The notes beneath the pieces are model-generated. The model searched no databases, was not told where the DNA came from, and saw nothing but the letters and a program-made list of their open reading frames with translations. From NCBI RefSeq assembly GCF_942548115.1, contig NZ_OW824151.1, positions 3,224,001 through 3,288,000 on the forward strand: DNA of 64,000 nucleotides. Reading direction: 5' to 3'. Position numbers and translations under genes: made by a program. Below are positions 25,642-35,557 of this stretch, in pieces. Origin of the DNA: Aeromicrobium sp. Leaf245. GTDB lineage: Bacteria > Actinomycetota > Actinomycetes > Propionibacteriales > Nocardioidaceae. Each line of letters opens with the position of its first letter. Position 1 is the first letter of the stretch.

Positions 25642-26262
25642 ATGACCGACAGCACCCCTCCTGGGGGACGTGCCCGGCTCAGCCAGGAACGCAGCCGGGT
25701 CCGCCGTGACCAGCTCATCACCGCCGCGGCCACCCTCTTCGCCGAGGGTGGCACCAAGGCCGTGACCCACCGGTCCGTGAGCGAGGCCGCCGACGTGCCG
25801 CTCGCCACGGTGTCCTACTACTTCGCCTCGATCGAGCAGCTCGTCGACGTGGTGTTCAGCCAGACCCTCGCGTCCTGGAACGAGACCTGGAACGCGCTGC
25901 AGCCAGAGCCCGGCACCGTCCTCACCCCCGACGAGGTCGGGGCCATCTTCGAGCGGCTGCTCTCCGACCACACCTCGACGTCGGCTGCGCAGCAGATGCA
26001 GGTCTACCTGGCGACGTTCTCCAGGCCCCACCTCATGGACGACCTGCACGCCATGCGGGCCAACGTGGGTGCGTCGATGATCTCGCTCGTCCAGGCCGCC
26101 GGCGTGGAGGACAGCGTCGAGTGCGTCCGGGCGCTGTCGGTGCTCTACACCGGAGCCCTCGTGTCGATCACCGACCCGTCGGACGACATCGCCTCCGTGG
26201 CCGCGCTGCTGCGCCGCCAGGTCGTGCGCGTCCTCGAGGACGGTCTGCGCACGAGCTCCTGA
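25642..26262 (+). CDS. TetR family transcriptional regulator (second of a sister pair)
   Basis: The 206-residue protein shares with the gene before it the HTH sequence RLSQERSRVRRDQLITAAAT, AVTHRSVSEAADVPLATVSY and YFASIEQL, identical or similar at most positions. The ligand domains are more different. The ATG at 25642 follows a 91 bp gap from the first. No ribosome-binding site is obvious. It ends 18 bp from the end of the convergent purH. Confidence 0.88.
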   Translation: MTDSTPPGGRARLSQERSRVRRDQLITAAATLFAEGGTKAVTHRSVSEAADVPLATVSYYFASIEQLVDVVFSQTLASWNETWNALQPEPGTVLTPDEVGAIFERLLSDHTSTSAAQQMQVYLATFSRPHLMDDLHAMRANVGASMISLVQAAGVEDSVECVRALSVLYTGALVSITDPSDDIASVAALLRRQVVRVLEDGLRTSS

Positions 26263-26280
26263 CGCCGCGCCGACCGCGCG

Positions 26281-27848
<1,568 letters not shown>

Positions 27849-27852
<4 letters not shown>

Positions 27853-28493
27853 GCAGGGTCTCCGAGCTCGATGGTGCGGTCGTTGAGGGTGAAGCCGCGG
27901 CGCGCCAGCTCGCCGACGGAGTCGACGAGCATGCGACGCTCGCTGGTCTTGATGCGTTCGTGCAGCGTGGTCTCGTCGTCCTCGGGGAGCACCGGCACGG
28001 CCACCTGGGCCACGATCGGCCCGGTGTCGACCCCGGCGTCGACGACGAACAGCGTGGCCCCGGTGATCTTGACGCCGTACGCGAGCGCGTCACGGGGGCC
28101 GTGCATGCCGGGGAACGACGGCGAGAGCGCCGGGTGCGTGTTGAGCGTGCGACCGCCGAAGCGGGCCAGGAAGTGGGGTCCGGCGAGCTTCATGAAGCCG
28201 GCGAGGACGACGAGGTCGGGTTCGTGGGCGGCGACCTGCTCGGTCAGGGCAGCGTCCCAGGAGTCGCGGTCGGGGTGGTCGCCGAGCCGCTCGACGAACG
28301 TGGGGACGCCTGCACGCTCCGCGCGGGCGAGTCCCTCGATGCCGTCGCGGTCGGCGCCGACCGCGACGATCGTGGCGCCGTAGGTCGGGTCAGTCGTCGC
28401 GTCGATCAGGGCCTGGAGGTTGGTGCCGGAGCCGGAGACGAGGACGACGAGGCGAGCGCTCTGACGTCGCGGACTCTGGGGCACGGGCGCCAC
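27849..28493 (-). CDS. purN: Phosphoribosylglycinamide formyltransferase
   Basis: The 214-residue enzyme formylates GAR in the third step of purine synthesis, using 10-formyl-THF. Seen: [18 protein letters not shown] at the N-terminus (glycine-rich phosphate loop), [16 protein letters not shown], and [16 protein letters not shown] with the catalytic Asn-His; the Asp is in [13 protein letters not shown]. Two GTG codons are possible, 28493 and 28484; neither has a good ribosome-binding site. It overlaps the DUF6350 gene by about 104 bp. It lacks the ACT domain of PurU. Confidence 0.95.
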
Positions 28494-29616
28494 GATAGTG
28501 CGACGCCAACGCACCGAGCGCACCGCCCAGGGCCATGACGGGCACCGCGACGAGCAGGGGCGTGAGTGCGGGCGGGCCCGCCTCCGCGAGGCGTCCGGGA
28601 CCCACGGCGCCCCCGGAGATGCCCACCACGACCCCCACGAGCAGGCCCGCGACGCCGCCGGCCACCGCGCCCTGGGCGCACCGGGCGAGCACGGGCCGGT
28701 CGTGGATGCCCAGCAGCGGACCGGACGAGCGCGGCAGCCGCCACCCGGCCACGAACCCGGCGAGCACGGGCAGCAGACCGAGCGCGACCACGACGTCGCC
28801 GAAGGCGCCGGGCGCGGGCAGGGCCGCCAGCACCGGCAGCCCCGGGACGGCACCGAGCTGGGACCCCGTGAGGTCGACCGACGTCTGGGACCCGAGGACG
28901 AAGCCGGGGCCGAGCAGGACCGACGTCGCCCAGGCGACCATGGTCGGCACGGCGAGCAGGCAGAGCAGCGCGAGGGCCGGAGCACCCGCGAGACCCGGAT
29001 CGAGGAGGGCCCACAGCTGCGACGCCCGGTCGACGTGCAGCACCAGCAGCGCGAGCACCACGACCGCGGCCGCGGCGAGCAGGACGAGCGCGCCCAGGGC
29101 GCCGGCGCGCACGGCCTGGCGGACGTCGGCCCGACGCCACGCGTCGGGCCAGAGGTCACGGCCGCGTCCGTGCGGGAGCGTGGCCCCGAGCGCGGCGCCG
29201 ACACCGGAGACCACGAAGGCCGCCGCTGCCGCGCGCACGGGGTGCACGACGATCGAGGGAGTGCTGGCCACGCTGGCCAGGACGGCGGCGAGCACGCCAC
29301 AGGTCCCCGCGACGGTGGCGGCGAACGCGCCCGGCGAGTCCACCGGGTCCGGCGTCATGGCGTGCGCCACCCGAGCGGTCAGCGCCACGCACAGCAGCAC
29401 CCCGCCGAGCGGCACGAGACCGAGCGTGGCGCCCTGGAGCTCGAGGCCGGAGCCTTGGAGGACGAGCCAGGCGCGGGCGCCCGTGCGCAGCGCCGGGACG
29501 AGGTCGGCCCCGCTCAGCAGCGCCACCCCCGAGCCCAGCACCAAGGCCGTGATCACGGTCAGGATCGCGGTGAGGAAGCCCGGACGCAGCGGTGCGGTCG
29601 CGACGGTCGGGTTCAC
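28390..29616 (-). CDS. DUF6350 family membrane protein (PerM-like)
   Basis: The 408-residue protein has about nine to ten Ala/Leu/Val-rich helices, with TAILTVITALVLGSGVALLS the first. It matches the type of actinobacterial membrane protein encoded upstream of purN, called DUF6350 or PerM in mycobacteria and linked to cell division. The GTG at 29616 follows GGGAGGATGG, with an acceptable ribosome-binding site. Its last 35 codons (after [12 protein letters not shown]) run inside purN in another frame, are basic and are unlike a membrane helix; the tail may be dispensable. Confidence 0.8.
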   Translation of the reverse strand: MNPTVATAPLRPGFLTAILTVITALVLGSGVALLSGADLVPALRTGARAWLVLQGSGLELQGATLGLVPLGGVLLCVALTARVAHAMTPDPVDSPGAFAATVAGTCGVLAAVLASVASTPSIVVHPVRAAAAAFVVSGVGAALGATLPHGRGRDLWPDAWRRADVRQAVRAGALGALVLLAAAAVVVLALLVLHVDRASQLWALLDPGLAGAPALALLCLLAVPTMVAWATSVLLGPGFVLGSQTSVDLTGSQLGAVPGLPVLAALPAPGAFGDVVVALGLLPVLAGFVAGWRLPRSSGPLLGIHDRPVLARCAQGAVAGGVAGLLVGVVVGISGGAVGPGRLAEAGPPALTPLLVAVPVMALGGALGALASHYRGARAPESATSERSPRRPRLRLRHQPPGPDRRDD

Positions 29617-29686
29617 CCCACCATCCTCCCGGTAAGGTCGTGGCGTTCCGACAAGCCACGCCGACACCCCCGAGGAGGCGAGCTCG

Positions 29687-31507
29687 ATGACCCGCGTCGA
29701 CGAGTTCACCAGCTTCTACGAGGCGACCTCGGCGACCTGTCTGCGTGCGGTGTACGCCATGTGCGGCGACCGCCAGGTGGCCCAGGAGGCCACCGTCGAC
29801 GCCTACCGTCGGGCCTGGCGCGACTGGTCGAAGATCCGCCAGCGCGACCCGCTCGCCTACGTCCGCACCGAGGCGTGGAAGCTCACCGCGCTCAGCCGTG
29901 GCACCCATCCCCTGCGACGCCGCCACGAGGAGGACGCCGACACCGCGCTCCTCGAGGCGCTGCACGACCTGTCGGCCGACGACCGCCGTCTCATCGTCCT
30001 GCTGACCCTGGGCGACACGGACCTCGACCAGGCCTCGCGCGAGGTCGGGGTGAGCGCCGAGGAGGGCATCGAGGCGGTCACCACGGCGCTCGACGGCCTC
30101 GAGAAGCGCCTCGACCTCTCGCTCGCCGACCTCGAGGACCGGCTCAAGGGCCTCGGCGCCGTCACCGGGCAGCTCAGCATGCCCGGAGCCGACGAGGTGC
30201 GGACGGCAGCGCGTCGAGGTCGACGCCGCAACACCGTCGCGCTCGTCGCGGCGAGCGTCGTCGCCGTGCTCGCCGGCGGGCTGGTGGCCACCGACGGCGA
30301 CGCCCTGGCCACGCAGAGCGACCTGCCGTACCGCGAGAAGCTCGGCGCGGAGCGCCCCGACCTGGTGCTCGAGGCACGCAAGATCACCGCCGAGAACCTG
30401 CTGTCCCCGGCCCAGGTGGCCCGGCTCGACCCCGACCAGCGGTGGTCGTCGTCGGGAACCGACGAGGACCCGAAGAACGAGACCCCGTACGCCACGTGCC
30501 CGCCGCAGCGCTTCGCCGACTCCGATCCCCTGCGGGTCTTCGTGCGCACGTTCGCCGGCAGCGGCGACGCCGATGACCGGGTCGCCGAGTCGATCGAGGT
30601 CTCGCGCGACACCGCCGCCGCGGAGAAGGCCTACGACACCACGCTGGGCTGGTACGCCGACTGCAGCCACCCACGCGTCCAGCTGGTCGGCTCCTACGTG
30701 GTTAAGCGCCCGTTCGGCGACTTCCAGATCCTGCGCCTGCGGTCCCACCGGTCGCCGCAGAAGGTCTTCACCGTCGGCCTCGCGCACTCCGGCCGCGTCA
30801 CCAGCACGCTGGTCCACGAGCGCACCGGAGCCTCGGGCCCGGACATCCAGGCGTTCGCGACGGCGCTCAACGCGTCCGTCGAGAAGGTCTGCCGTGACAG
30901 CGGCGGACGCTGCACCGACGACTTCGAGGTCGTCCGGACCATCCCGCCGCGCACGTCGAGCTCGGTGGCCTTCCTGGGCACCGTCGACCTGCCGCCGATC
31001 GCCGACATCGACAAGGTGTGGTCGGGCACCCGACCGCTGCGACCGGAGACCAACCCCGCAGCCACCCAGTGCGACGAGGCCGACTTCCGCCGCAAGGGCT
31101 TGGAGTCCACCGCCTCGCGCGTCTTCGTCATCCCCGACGCCGTCGGCGTCCCCGCCGAGTTCGGCATCACCGAGACGGTCGGGCGGTACTCCAGCGACGA
31201 CGCGGCGAAGAAGCTCGTCGACAAGGTGCGCGACGACATCGACGACTGCCCCGACGCGAACCTCTCCGCGGAGGTGACCCAGGAGAAGAAGATCGAGGGC
31301 TCCGGCTTCAGCGGCCGGTCCTGGAAGATCAGCCTCGAGGTCTCCGAGGGCGACCGCGTCGTCATCCGCACGGGCATCGTGCGGCGGGGCAAGGCCGTCG
31401 CCCAGGTGACCATGACGCCCGTGGGCGACTACGACGTGGACCGCAAGACCTGGGAGGCCCTCGTCAAGCGGGCCGGTGAGCGCCTCACCTACGCCCCGAC
31501 CTCCTGA
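29687..31507 (+). CDS. Sigma-factor-like protein fused to a membrane anchor and extracytoplasmic domain
   Basis: The 606-residue protein has an N-terminal region that resembles an ECF sigma factor: about 1-75 looks like region 2 (VDEFTSFYEATSATCLRAVY, TVDAYRRAWRDWSKI), and about 85-145 like region 4 (DLSADDRRLIVLLTL, ASREVGVSAEEGIEAVTTAL). A basic stretch RRGRRR at about 175 precedes a transmembrane helix (about 179-197). The remaining 400 residues are outside and have an even number of cysteines; blocks of about 190 residues look duplicated, in the style of PknH-like sensor domains. It may be a membrane-held sigma or anti-sigma-like regulator. Function is inference. ATG follows GAGGAGGCGAG. 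Confidence 0.7.
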   Translation: MTRVDEFTSFYEATSATCLRAVYAMCGDRQVAQEATVDAYRRAWRDWSKIRQRDPLAYVRTEAWKLTALSRGTHPLRRRHEEDADTALLEALHDLSADDRRLIVLLTLGDTDLDQASREVGVSAEEGIEAVTTALDGLEKRLDLSLADLEDRLKGLGAVTGQLSMPGADEVRTAARRGRRRNTVALVAASVVAVLAGGLVATDGDALATQSDLPYREKLGAERPDLVLEARKITAENLLSPAQVARLDPDQRWSSSGTDEDPKNETPYATCPPQRFADSDPLRVFVRTFAGSGDADDRVAESIEVSRDTAAAEKAYDTTLGWYADCSHPRVQLVGSYVVKRPFGDFQILRLRSHRSPQKVFTVGLAHSGRVTSTLVHERTGASGPDIQAFATALNASVEKVCRDSGGRCTDDFEVVRTIPPRTSSSVAFLGTVDLPPIADIDKVWSGTRPLRPETNPAATQCDEADFRRKGLESTASRVFVIPDAVGVPAEFGITETVGRYSSDDAAKKLVDKVRDDIDDCPDANLSAEVTQEKKIEGSGFSGRSWKISLEVSEGDRVVIRTGIVRRGKAVAQVTMTPVGDYDVDRKTWEALVKRAGERLTYAPTS

Positions 31508-31558
31508 GCCCGACCTCCTGAGCCGGGCCCCCTGAGCCGGGCCTCCTGAGCCGGGCCG
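31498..31558. repeat. 14-15 bp tandem repeat that copies a gene end
   Basis: Four degenerate copies of CCTCCTGAGCC(C/G)GG follow one another. The first includes the stop codon TGA of the sigma-fusion gene, as at 23.5 kb. Confidence 0.7.
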
Positions 31559-31664
31559 TCCGCTCTCGTCCCACCTGTCCCGGGGCGGGCTTCCTGCGCC
31601 GACCATGCGGGGGCCGACCGTGCGGTCCCGACGGCCGCTCGGTGCGGAGCACCGCGGGCACGCA

Positions 31665-31698
31665 GAACGGGCCCCGACCTGTCGGTCGGGGCCCGTTC
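31665..31698. terminator. Bidirectional terminator between sigma-fusion gene and sucD
   Basis: A 15 bp perfect stem (GAACGGGCCCCGACC with GGTCGGGGCCCGTTC), loop TGTC, between convergent genes. Confidence 0.85.
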
Positions 31699-31715
31699 GT
31701 GCAGCAGACGTGAGG

Positions 31716-32609
31716 TCAGCCGTTGAGGATCTCGCGCATGAGCTCGGCGGTCTCGGACGGCGTCTTGCCGACCTTGACCCCGGCGGCCTCGAGGGCCTCC
31801 TTCTTGCCCTGCGCCGTGCCCGCGCCGTCGGACACGATGGCGCCGGCGTGGCCCATCGTCTTGCCCTCGGGAGCGGTGAAGCCGGCCACGTAGCCGACGA
31901 CGGGCTTGGTGACGTTGGCCTTGATGTAGGCCGCCGCCTTCTCCTCCGCGTCGCCACCGATCTCGCCGATCATCACGATCGCCTTCGTCTCGGGGTCGGC
32001 CTCGAACGCCTCGAGGGCGTCGATGTGGGTGGTGCCGATGATCGGGTCGCCGCCGATGCCGATGGCGGTCGAGAAGCCGAAGTCGCGCAGCTCGAACATC
32101 ATCTGGTAGGTCAGCGTGCCCGACTTCGACACCAGGCCGATGGGGCCCTTGCCCGCGATGTTGGCGGGCGTGATCCCGGCGAGCGCCTCGCCCGGCGTGA
32201 TGATGCCGGGGCAGTTCGGGCCGATGATGCGCGTCTTCTTGCCCTGGGCGTAGGCCCAGAACTCCGCGGAGTCCTGGACGGGGACGCCCTCGGTGATGAT
32301 GACGAGCAGCCCGATCTCGGCGTCGATGGCCTCGATCACGGCGTCCTTGGTGAACGCGGGCGGGACGAACGCGACGCTGACGTCGGCGCCCGTCTTCTCG
32401 ATGGCCTCGGCCACGGTGCCGAAGACCGGCAGCTCCACCTCGGCGCCGGAGGCGTCGGTGTGGGTGACGGTCGTGCCGGCCTTGCGGGCGTTGACGCCGC
32501 CCACGATGTTCGTGCCGGCCGCCAGCATGCGGGCGGTGTGCTTGGAGCCCTCGCCGCCGGTGATGCCCTGGACGATGACCTTGGAGTCCTTGGTCAGGAA
32601 GATCGACAT
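31716..32609 (-). CDS. sucD: Succinyl-CoA synthetase, alpha subunit
   Basis: Alpha subunit of 297 residues with the CoA-binding Rossmann domain ([19 protein letters not shown]) and the phosphohistidine loop [20 protein letters not shown], in which the His is phosphorylated. [16 protein letters not shown] is another family block. With SucC it makes succinyl-CoA/succinate with substrate-level NTP formation in the TCA cycle. Start ATG 32609 is 10 nt after sucC stop; the longer in-frame extension to 32657 would overlap sucC. Confidence 0.97.
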   Translation of the reverse strand: MSIFLTKDSKVIVQGITGGEGSKHTARMLAAGTNIVGGVNARKAGTTVTHTDASGAEVELPVFGTVAEAIEKTGADVSVAFVPPAFTKDAVIEAIDAEIGLLVIITEGVPVQDSAEFWAYAQGKKTRIIGPNCPGIITPGEALAGITPANIAGKGPIGLVSKSGTLTYQMMFELRDFGFSTAIGIGGDPIIGTTHIDALEAFEADPETKAIVMIGEIGGDAEEKAAAYIKANVTKPVVGYVAGFTAPEGKTMGHAGAIVSDGAGTAQGKKEALEAAGVKVGKTPSETAELMREILNG

Positions 32610-32619
32610 GTCAGCCCCT

Positions 32620-33786
32620 TCAGCCGTTCGCCAGCTCGGCGGCCTTGTCGGCCGCACCGTCCATGGTGTCCACCTGCGTCACGAGCGGGTGGTTCAGCTC
32701 GTCCAGGATCGCGCGGCCCTCGTCGACGTTGTTGCCGTCGAGACGGACCACGAGCGGCTTGGTGGCGCCGTCGCCGAGCAGCTCGAGCGCGCCCTTGATG
32801 CCGTTCGCGACGGCGTCGCACGACGTGATGCCGCCGAAGACGTTCACGAAGACGCTCTTGACCTGCGGGTCACCGAGGATGACGTCGAGACCGTCGGCCA
32901 TGACCTGCGCCGACGCTCCGCCACCGATGTCGAGGAAGTTCGCCGGCTTCACGTCGCCGTGCTTCTCGCCGGCGTAGGCGACCACGTCGAGGGTGCTCAT
33001 GACGAGTCCCGCGCCGTTGCCGATGATGCCGACCTCGCCGTCGAGCTTGACGTAGTTGAGGCCCTTCTCCTTGGCCTTCGCCTCGAGCGGGTCGGCCTCC
33101 TCGTGGATCACGAAGTCCTCGTGCTCGGGGTGGCGCACCTCGGAGGCGTTGTCGTCGAGCGACACCTTGCCGTCGAGCGCCTCGAGCTTGTCGCCGTCGA
33201 GACGGGCGAGCGGGTTGACCTCGACGAGGGTGGCGTCCTCCTCGACGAAGACCTTCCAGAGCGACTGGACCATGGCCACGGCCTGGTCGGCGAGCTCGGC
33301 GGGGAACTTCGCGTCGGCCACGATCTCGCGGGCCTTGGCCTCGTCGACACCGGCGTCGGCGTCGATCGGGATCTGGCGCACGGCCTCGGGGTTGGTCTTG
33401 GCGACCTCCTCGATCTCCACACCACCCTCGACGCTCGCGATGCACAGGTAGCTGCGGTTGGAGCGGTCGAGCAGGAACGAGAAGTAGTACTCCTCGACCG
33501 GGGGCGTGGCCGGCGTGACGAGCACGCGGTTGACCGTGAGGCCCTTGATCTCCATGCCCAGGATGTTGGAGGCGTGCTCGTAGGCCTCGTCGGCCGTCTT
33601 GGCGAGCTTGACGCCGCCTGCCTTGCCGCGACCGCCGGCCTTCACCTGAGCCTTGACGACGGTCACGCCGCCCATCTGCTCAGCTGCTGCCTTGGCTTCG
33701 TCGGCGGTCTGCACGACCGTGCCGAGCGTCGTCGCGACGCCATGCTTGGCGAAGAGCTCCTTCGCCTGGTATTCCATCAGATCCAC
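32620..33786 (-). CDS. sucC: Succinyl-CoA synthetase, beta subunit
   Basis: The 388-residue subunit has an N-terminal ATP-grasp domain starting [17 protein letters not shown], with [20 protein letters not shown] and [19 protein letters not shown] in the nucleotide-binding part. The C-terminal CoA-ligase domain has [17 protein letters not shown] and [15 protein letters not shown]. First gene of sucC-sucD. A -10 (TAGAGT, 33851-33846 on the minus strand) lies about 60 bp upstream, followed by a CTCTGA/TCAGAG palindrome. Confidence 0.97.
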   Translation of the reverse strand: MDLMEYQAKELFAKHGVATTLGTVVQTADEAKAAAEQMGGVTVVKAQVKAGGRGKAGGVKLAKTADEAYEHASNILGMEIKGLTVNRVLVTPATPPVEEYYFSFLLDRSNRSYLCIASVEGGVEIEEVAKTNPEAVRQIPIDADAGVDEAKAREIVADAKFPAELADQAVAMVQSLWKVFVEEDATLVEVNPLARLDGDKLEALDGKVSLDDNASEVRHPEHEDFVIHEEADPLEAKAKEKGLNYVKLDGEVGIIGNGAGLVMSTLDVVAYAGEKHGDVKPANFLDIGGGASAQVMADGLDVILGDPQVKSVFVNVFGGITSCDAVANGIKGALELLGDGATKPLVVRLDGNNVDEGRAILDELNHPLVTQVDTMDGAADKAAELANG

Positions 33787-33815
33787 GGTGATGACCGTCC
33801 TTGGTTGTCCAGGTC

Positions 33816-33833
33816 CTCTGAGGTAGGTCAGAG
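33816..33833. promoter_or_regulatory. Candidate operator of sucC-sucD
   Basis: CTCTGA - 6 bp - TCAGAG, a perfect inverted repeat, lies just downstream of the likely -10 (TAGAGT, complement of 33846-33851) of sucC. In that position a bound protein would block transcription. Confidence 0.4.
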
Positions 33834-33927
33834 CCTCTCGGGACTCTAGCCTCTGCGCGGCCGGTCCGGGCGATGGGGTGCGTCACAGGGCCACGGCCAC
33901 GAACGGCTCCCGACCCGCCGTGAGCCA

Positions 33928-34251
33928 TCACCGTGACGCGACGCGGGAGACCTGCACCTCGTGGAGCCCCATCGCGTCCAGCGCCTCGCGGAGCTGCTGC
34001 GCGGACGCGTCGTCGGCCACGACCAGCGCGGTGGCCGCGTCCTCGGCCCTGACCGCCCACGCCGTGGCCTGCGGGTCGCTGCGGCCCAGGTACACGACCT
34101 CGTGCCCCTCCGCGCTCGCCGTCCGCGCGCTCCGCAGAGCGGTGTCGGAGGCGGTGTCGGGGGCGGTGTCGAGGGCGGTGTCGAGGGCGGTGTCGAGATC
34201 GAGGATCGCGACCACGACGCGGGAGGACTGCACGTCGAGATCGTCGCCCAT
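33928..34251 (-). CDS. Degenerate B12-binding-domain-like protein
   Basis: The 107-residue protein resembles the small cobalamin-binding domain of mutases in outline: SRVVVAILDLD, GHEVVYLGR, AVRAEDAATALVVADDA and REALDAMGLHEVQV follow the strand-helix order. The expected DxHxxG cofactor motif after the first strand is replaced by a run of TALD/TAPD/TASD repeats encoded by a 12 bp tandem repeat (34141-34200). It therefore probably does not bind B12 in the normal way. An in-frame GTG at 34269 is an alternative start. Next to sucC and divergent from the M23 peptidase gene. Confidence 0.55.
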   Translation of the reverse strand: MGDDLDVQSSRVVVAILDLDTALDTALDTAPDTASDTALRSARTASAEGHEVVYLGRSDPQATAWAVRAEDAATALVVADDASAQQLREALDAMGLHEVQVSRVASR

Positions 34252-34330
34252 GCGCGTGAACCTGCTCACACGGGGCCTGCCTTCCACGCGGGGAACCCGG
34301 CGTTCGGCCCTCGATCGTGACCTTTGCTCC

Positions 34331-34358
34331 TTGACCAGACCCATGCGTCCTCTAGACT
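34331..34358 (+). promoter_or_regulatory. Promoter of the M23 peptidase gene
   Basis: TTGACC (34331-34336) and TAGACT (34353-34358) with a 16 bp spacer form the best sigma-A-type promoter in the window, 35 bp upstream of the GTG at 34394. Confidence 0.65.
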
Positions 34359-34393
34359 CGTCGGGTCCCGCCCTGCCGCCCGGAGGTTCCTGC

Positions 34394-35176
34394 GTGTCTT
34401 CGTCTGCCCCCAAACGTCGCCTCGACGTACGGCAGCAGACCCCTCGCGACACGCTCCCCGGCGGACGTCGGGCCGTCAGCCGCCCGCAGCGCCGTCGTCG
34501 GAGCTTCCGGCTGACGCCCGCCGCAGCGGGTGCCTTCGCCCTCGTCGTCGCAGGCATCGGAGCCGGCGCCTTCTCGTCGCAGGCCGACCGCGGTGCGCTG
34601 CAGTCGGGCTACCAGACGATCTCGGCCAGCTACACCGGCACGCAGGACGTCGACGTCACCCCCGAGATCGACAAGGCGACGCTCCAGCGCCAGACGGAGC
34701 AGCAGGCCTCGCAGAAGCTCAAGGTCGACGAGGAGCTGCGCGACAAGGCGCAGAACGTCGCCGACGAGTACAAGTCCAACCAGTGGGTCCTGCCCGTCAC
34801 CGGCTACCGCCTCACGGCGCGCTTCGGCCAGGCCAGCTCGCTGTGGTCGAGCACCCACACCGGCCTCGACTTCGCCGGGCCGTCCGGCTCGACGATCGTC
34901 TCGGTCGCCGCGGGCACCGTGACGTCGGCCGGCTACGAGGGTGCCTACGGCAACCGCACCATCGTCACGCTCGACGACGGCACCGAGATCTGGTACTGCC
35001 ACCAGAGCCGGGTCTCCGTCAACGTCGGCGACAAGGTCGGCGCCGGCCAGACGATCGGCTACACCGGCTCCACGGGCAACGTCACCGGCCCGCACCTGCA
35101 CCTCGAGGTGCACCCGGGCGGCGGCGGACCCGTCGACCCCGACGCTGCGCTCCGCGAGCACGGCGTCACCCCCTGA
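34394..35176 (+). CDS. M23 family metallopeptidase (LytM-type peptidoglycan hydrolase)
   Basis: The 260-residue protein has a basic N-terminus, a single hydrophobic helix (about 50-70; AAGAFALVVAGIGAGAF), a coiled-coil-like spacer with many Gln/Glu/Lys (DKATLQRQTEQQASQKLKVD), and a C-terminal LytM domain. The zinc ligands are in HTGLDFAGPSG (His, Asp) and HLHLEVHPGG (HxH). It would cut peptidoglycan cross-links or regulate such enzymes at the envelope. The GTG at 34394 has GGAGG 8 nt upstream and a promoter at 34331-34358. Confidence 0.9.
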   Translation: MSSSAPKRRLDVRQQTPRDTLPGGRRAVSRPQRRRRSFRLTPAAAGAFALVVAGIGAGAFSSQADRGALQSGYQTISASYTGTQDVDVTPEIDKATLQRQTEQQASQKLKVDEELRDKAQNVADEYKSNQWVLPVTGYRLTARFGQASSLWSSTHTGLDFAGPSGSTIVSVAAGTVTSAGYEGAYGNRTIVTLDDGTEIWYCHQSRVSVNVGDKVGAGQTIGYTGSTGNVTGPHLHLEVHPGGGGPVDPDAALREHGVTP

Positions 35177-35340
35177 TCCTGCCGGGTCCGAACGGCCGGT
35201 CTCGAGCCGCGCTGCGTTGATCGGTCGGCCTGTCTGTTGTGCCGAGCGTGGACCTGCGGCTGCGCTTCCGCGCGTCGGAGCGAGGTCGGCCTTCGAGCGG
35301 CCCCGACGGAGCGGTTCACGCGCCGCGCCCGAGCCCGCCG

Positions 35341-35522
35341 CCAGAGGTAGGTCTCGCACCGAACCACGCCGTCAGAGGTAGGTGACGCACCCGACGACGC
35401 CGTCAGAGGTAGGTGACGCACCCGACGACGCCGTCAGAGGTAGGTCTCGCACCTCAAACGACCCGGATCCGGTGCGTCACCTACCTCTGACCCGCCGGTC
35501 AGGTGCCACACCTACCTCTGAC
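35341..35522. repeat. 31 bp direct repeat (4 copies) facing two inverted copies
   Basis: CAGAGGTAGGT begins at 35342, 35373, 35404 and 35435, exactly 31 bp apart; the full unit contains GTCAGAGGTAGGTGACGCACC. Two inverted copies, GGTGCGTCACCTACCTCTGA at 35471 and a variant near 35500, follow. The 3'-most direct copy and the first inverted copy give a long hairpin. It lies between the convergent M23 and pcrA genes, so one role may be transcription termination. Confidence 0.8.
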
Positions 35523-35557
35523 GATGCGGACCCGGCCAGGACGGCGGGGCCGATCGG

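Noticed and set aside
35342-35522. Possible CRISPR array
   Set aside because: The 31 bp spacing leaves only about 10 bp between 21 bp conserved cores, those 10 bp are themselves repeated, and no cas gene is near. The inverted copies also do not fit.
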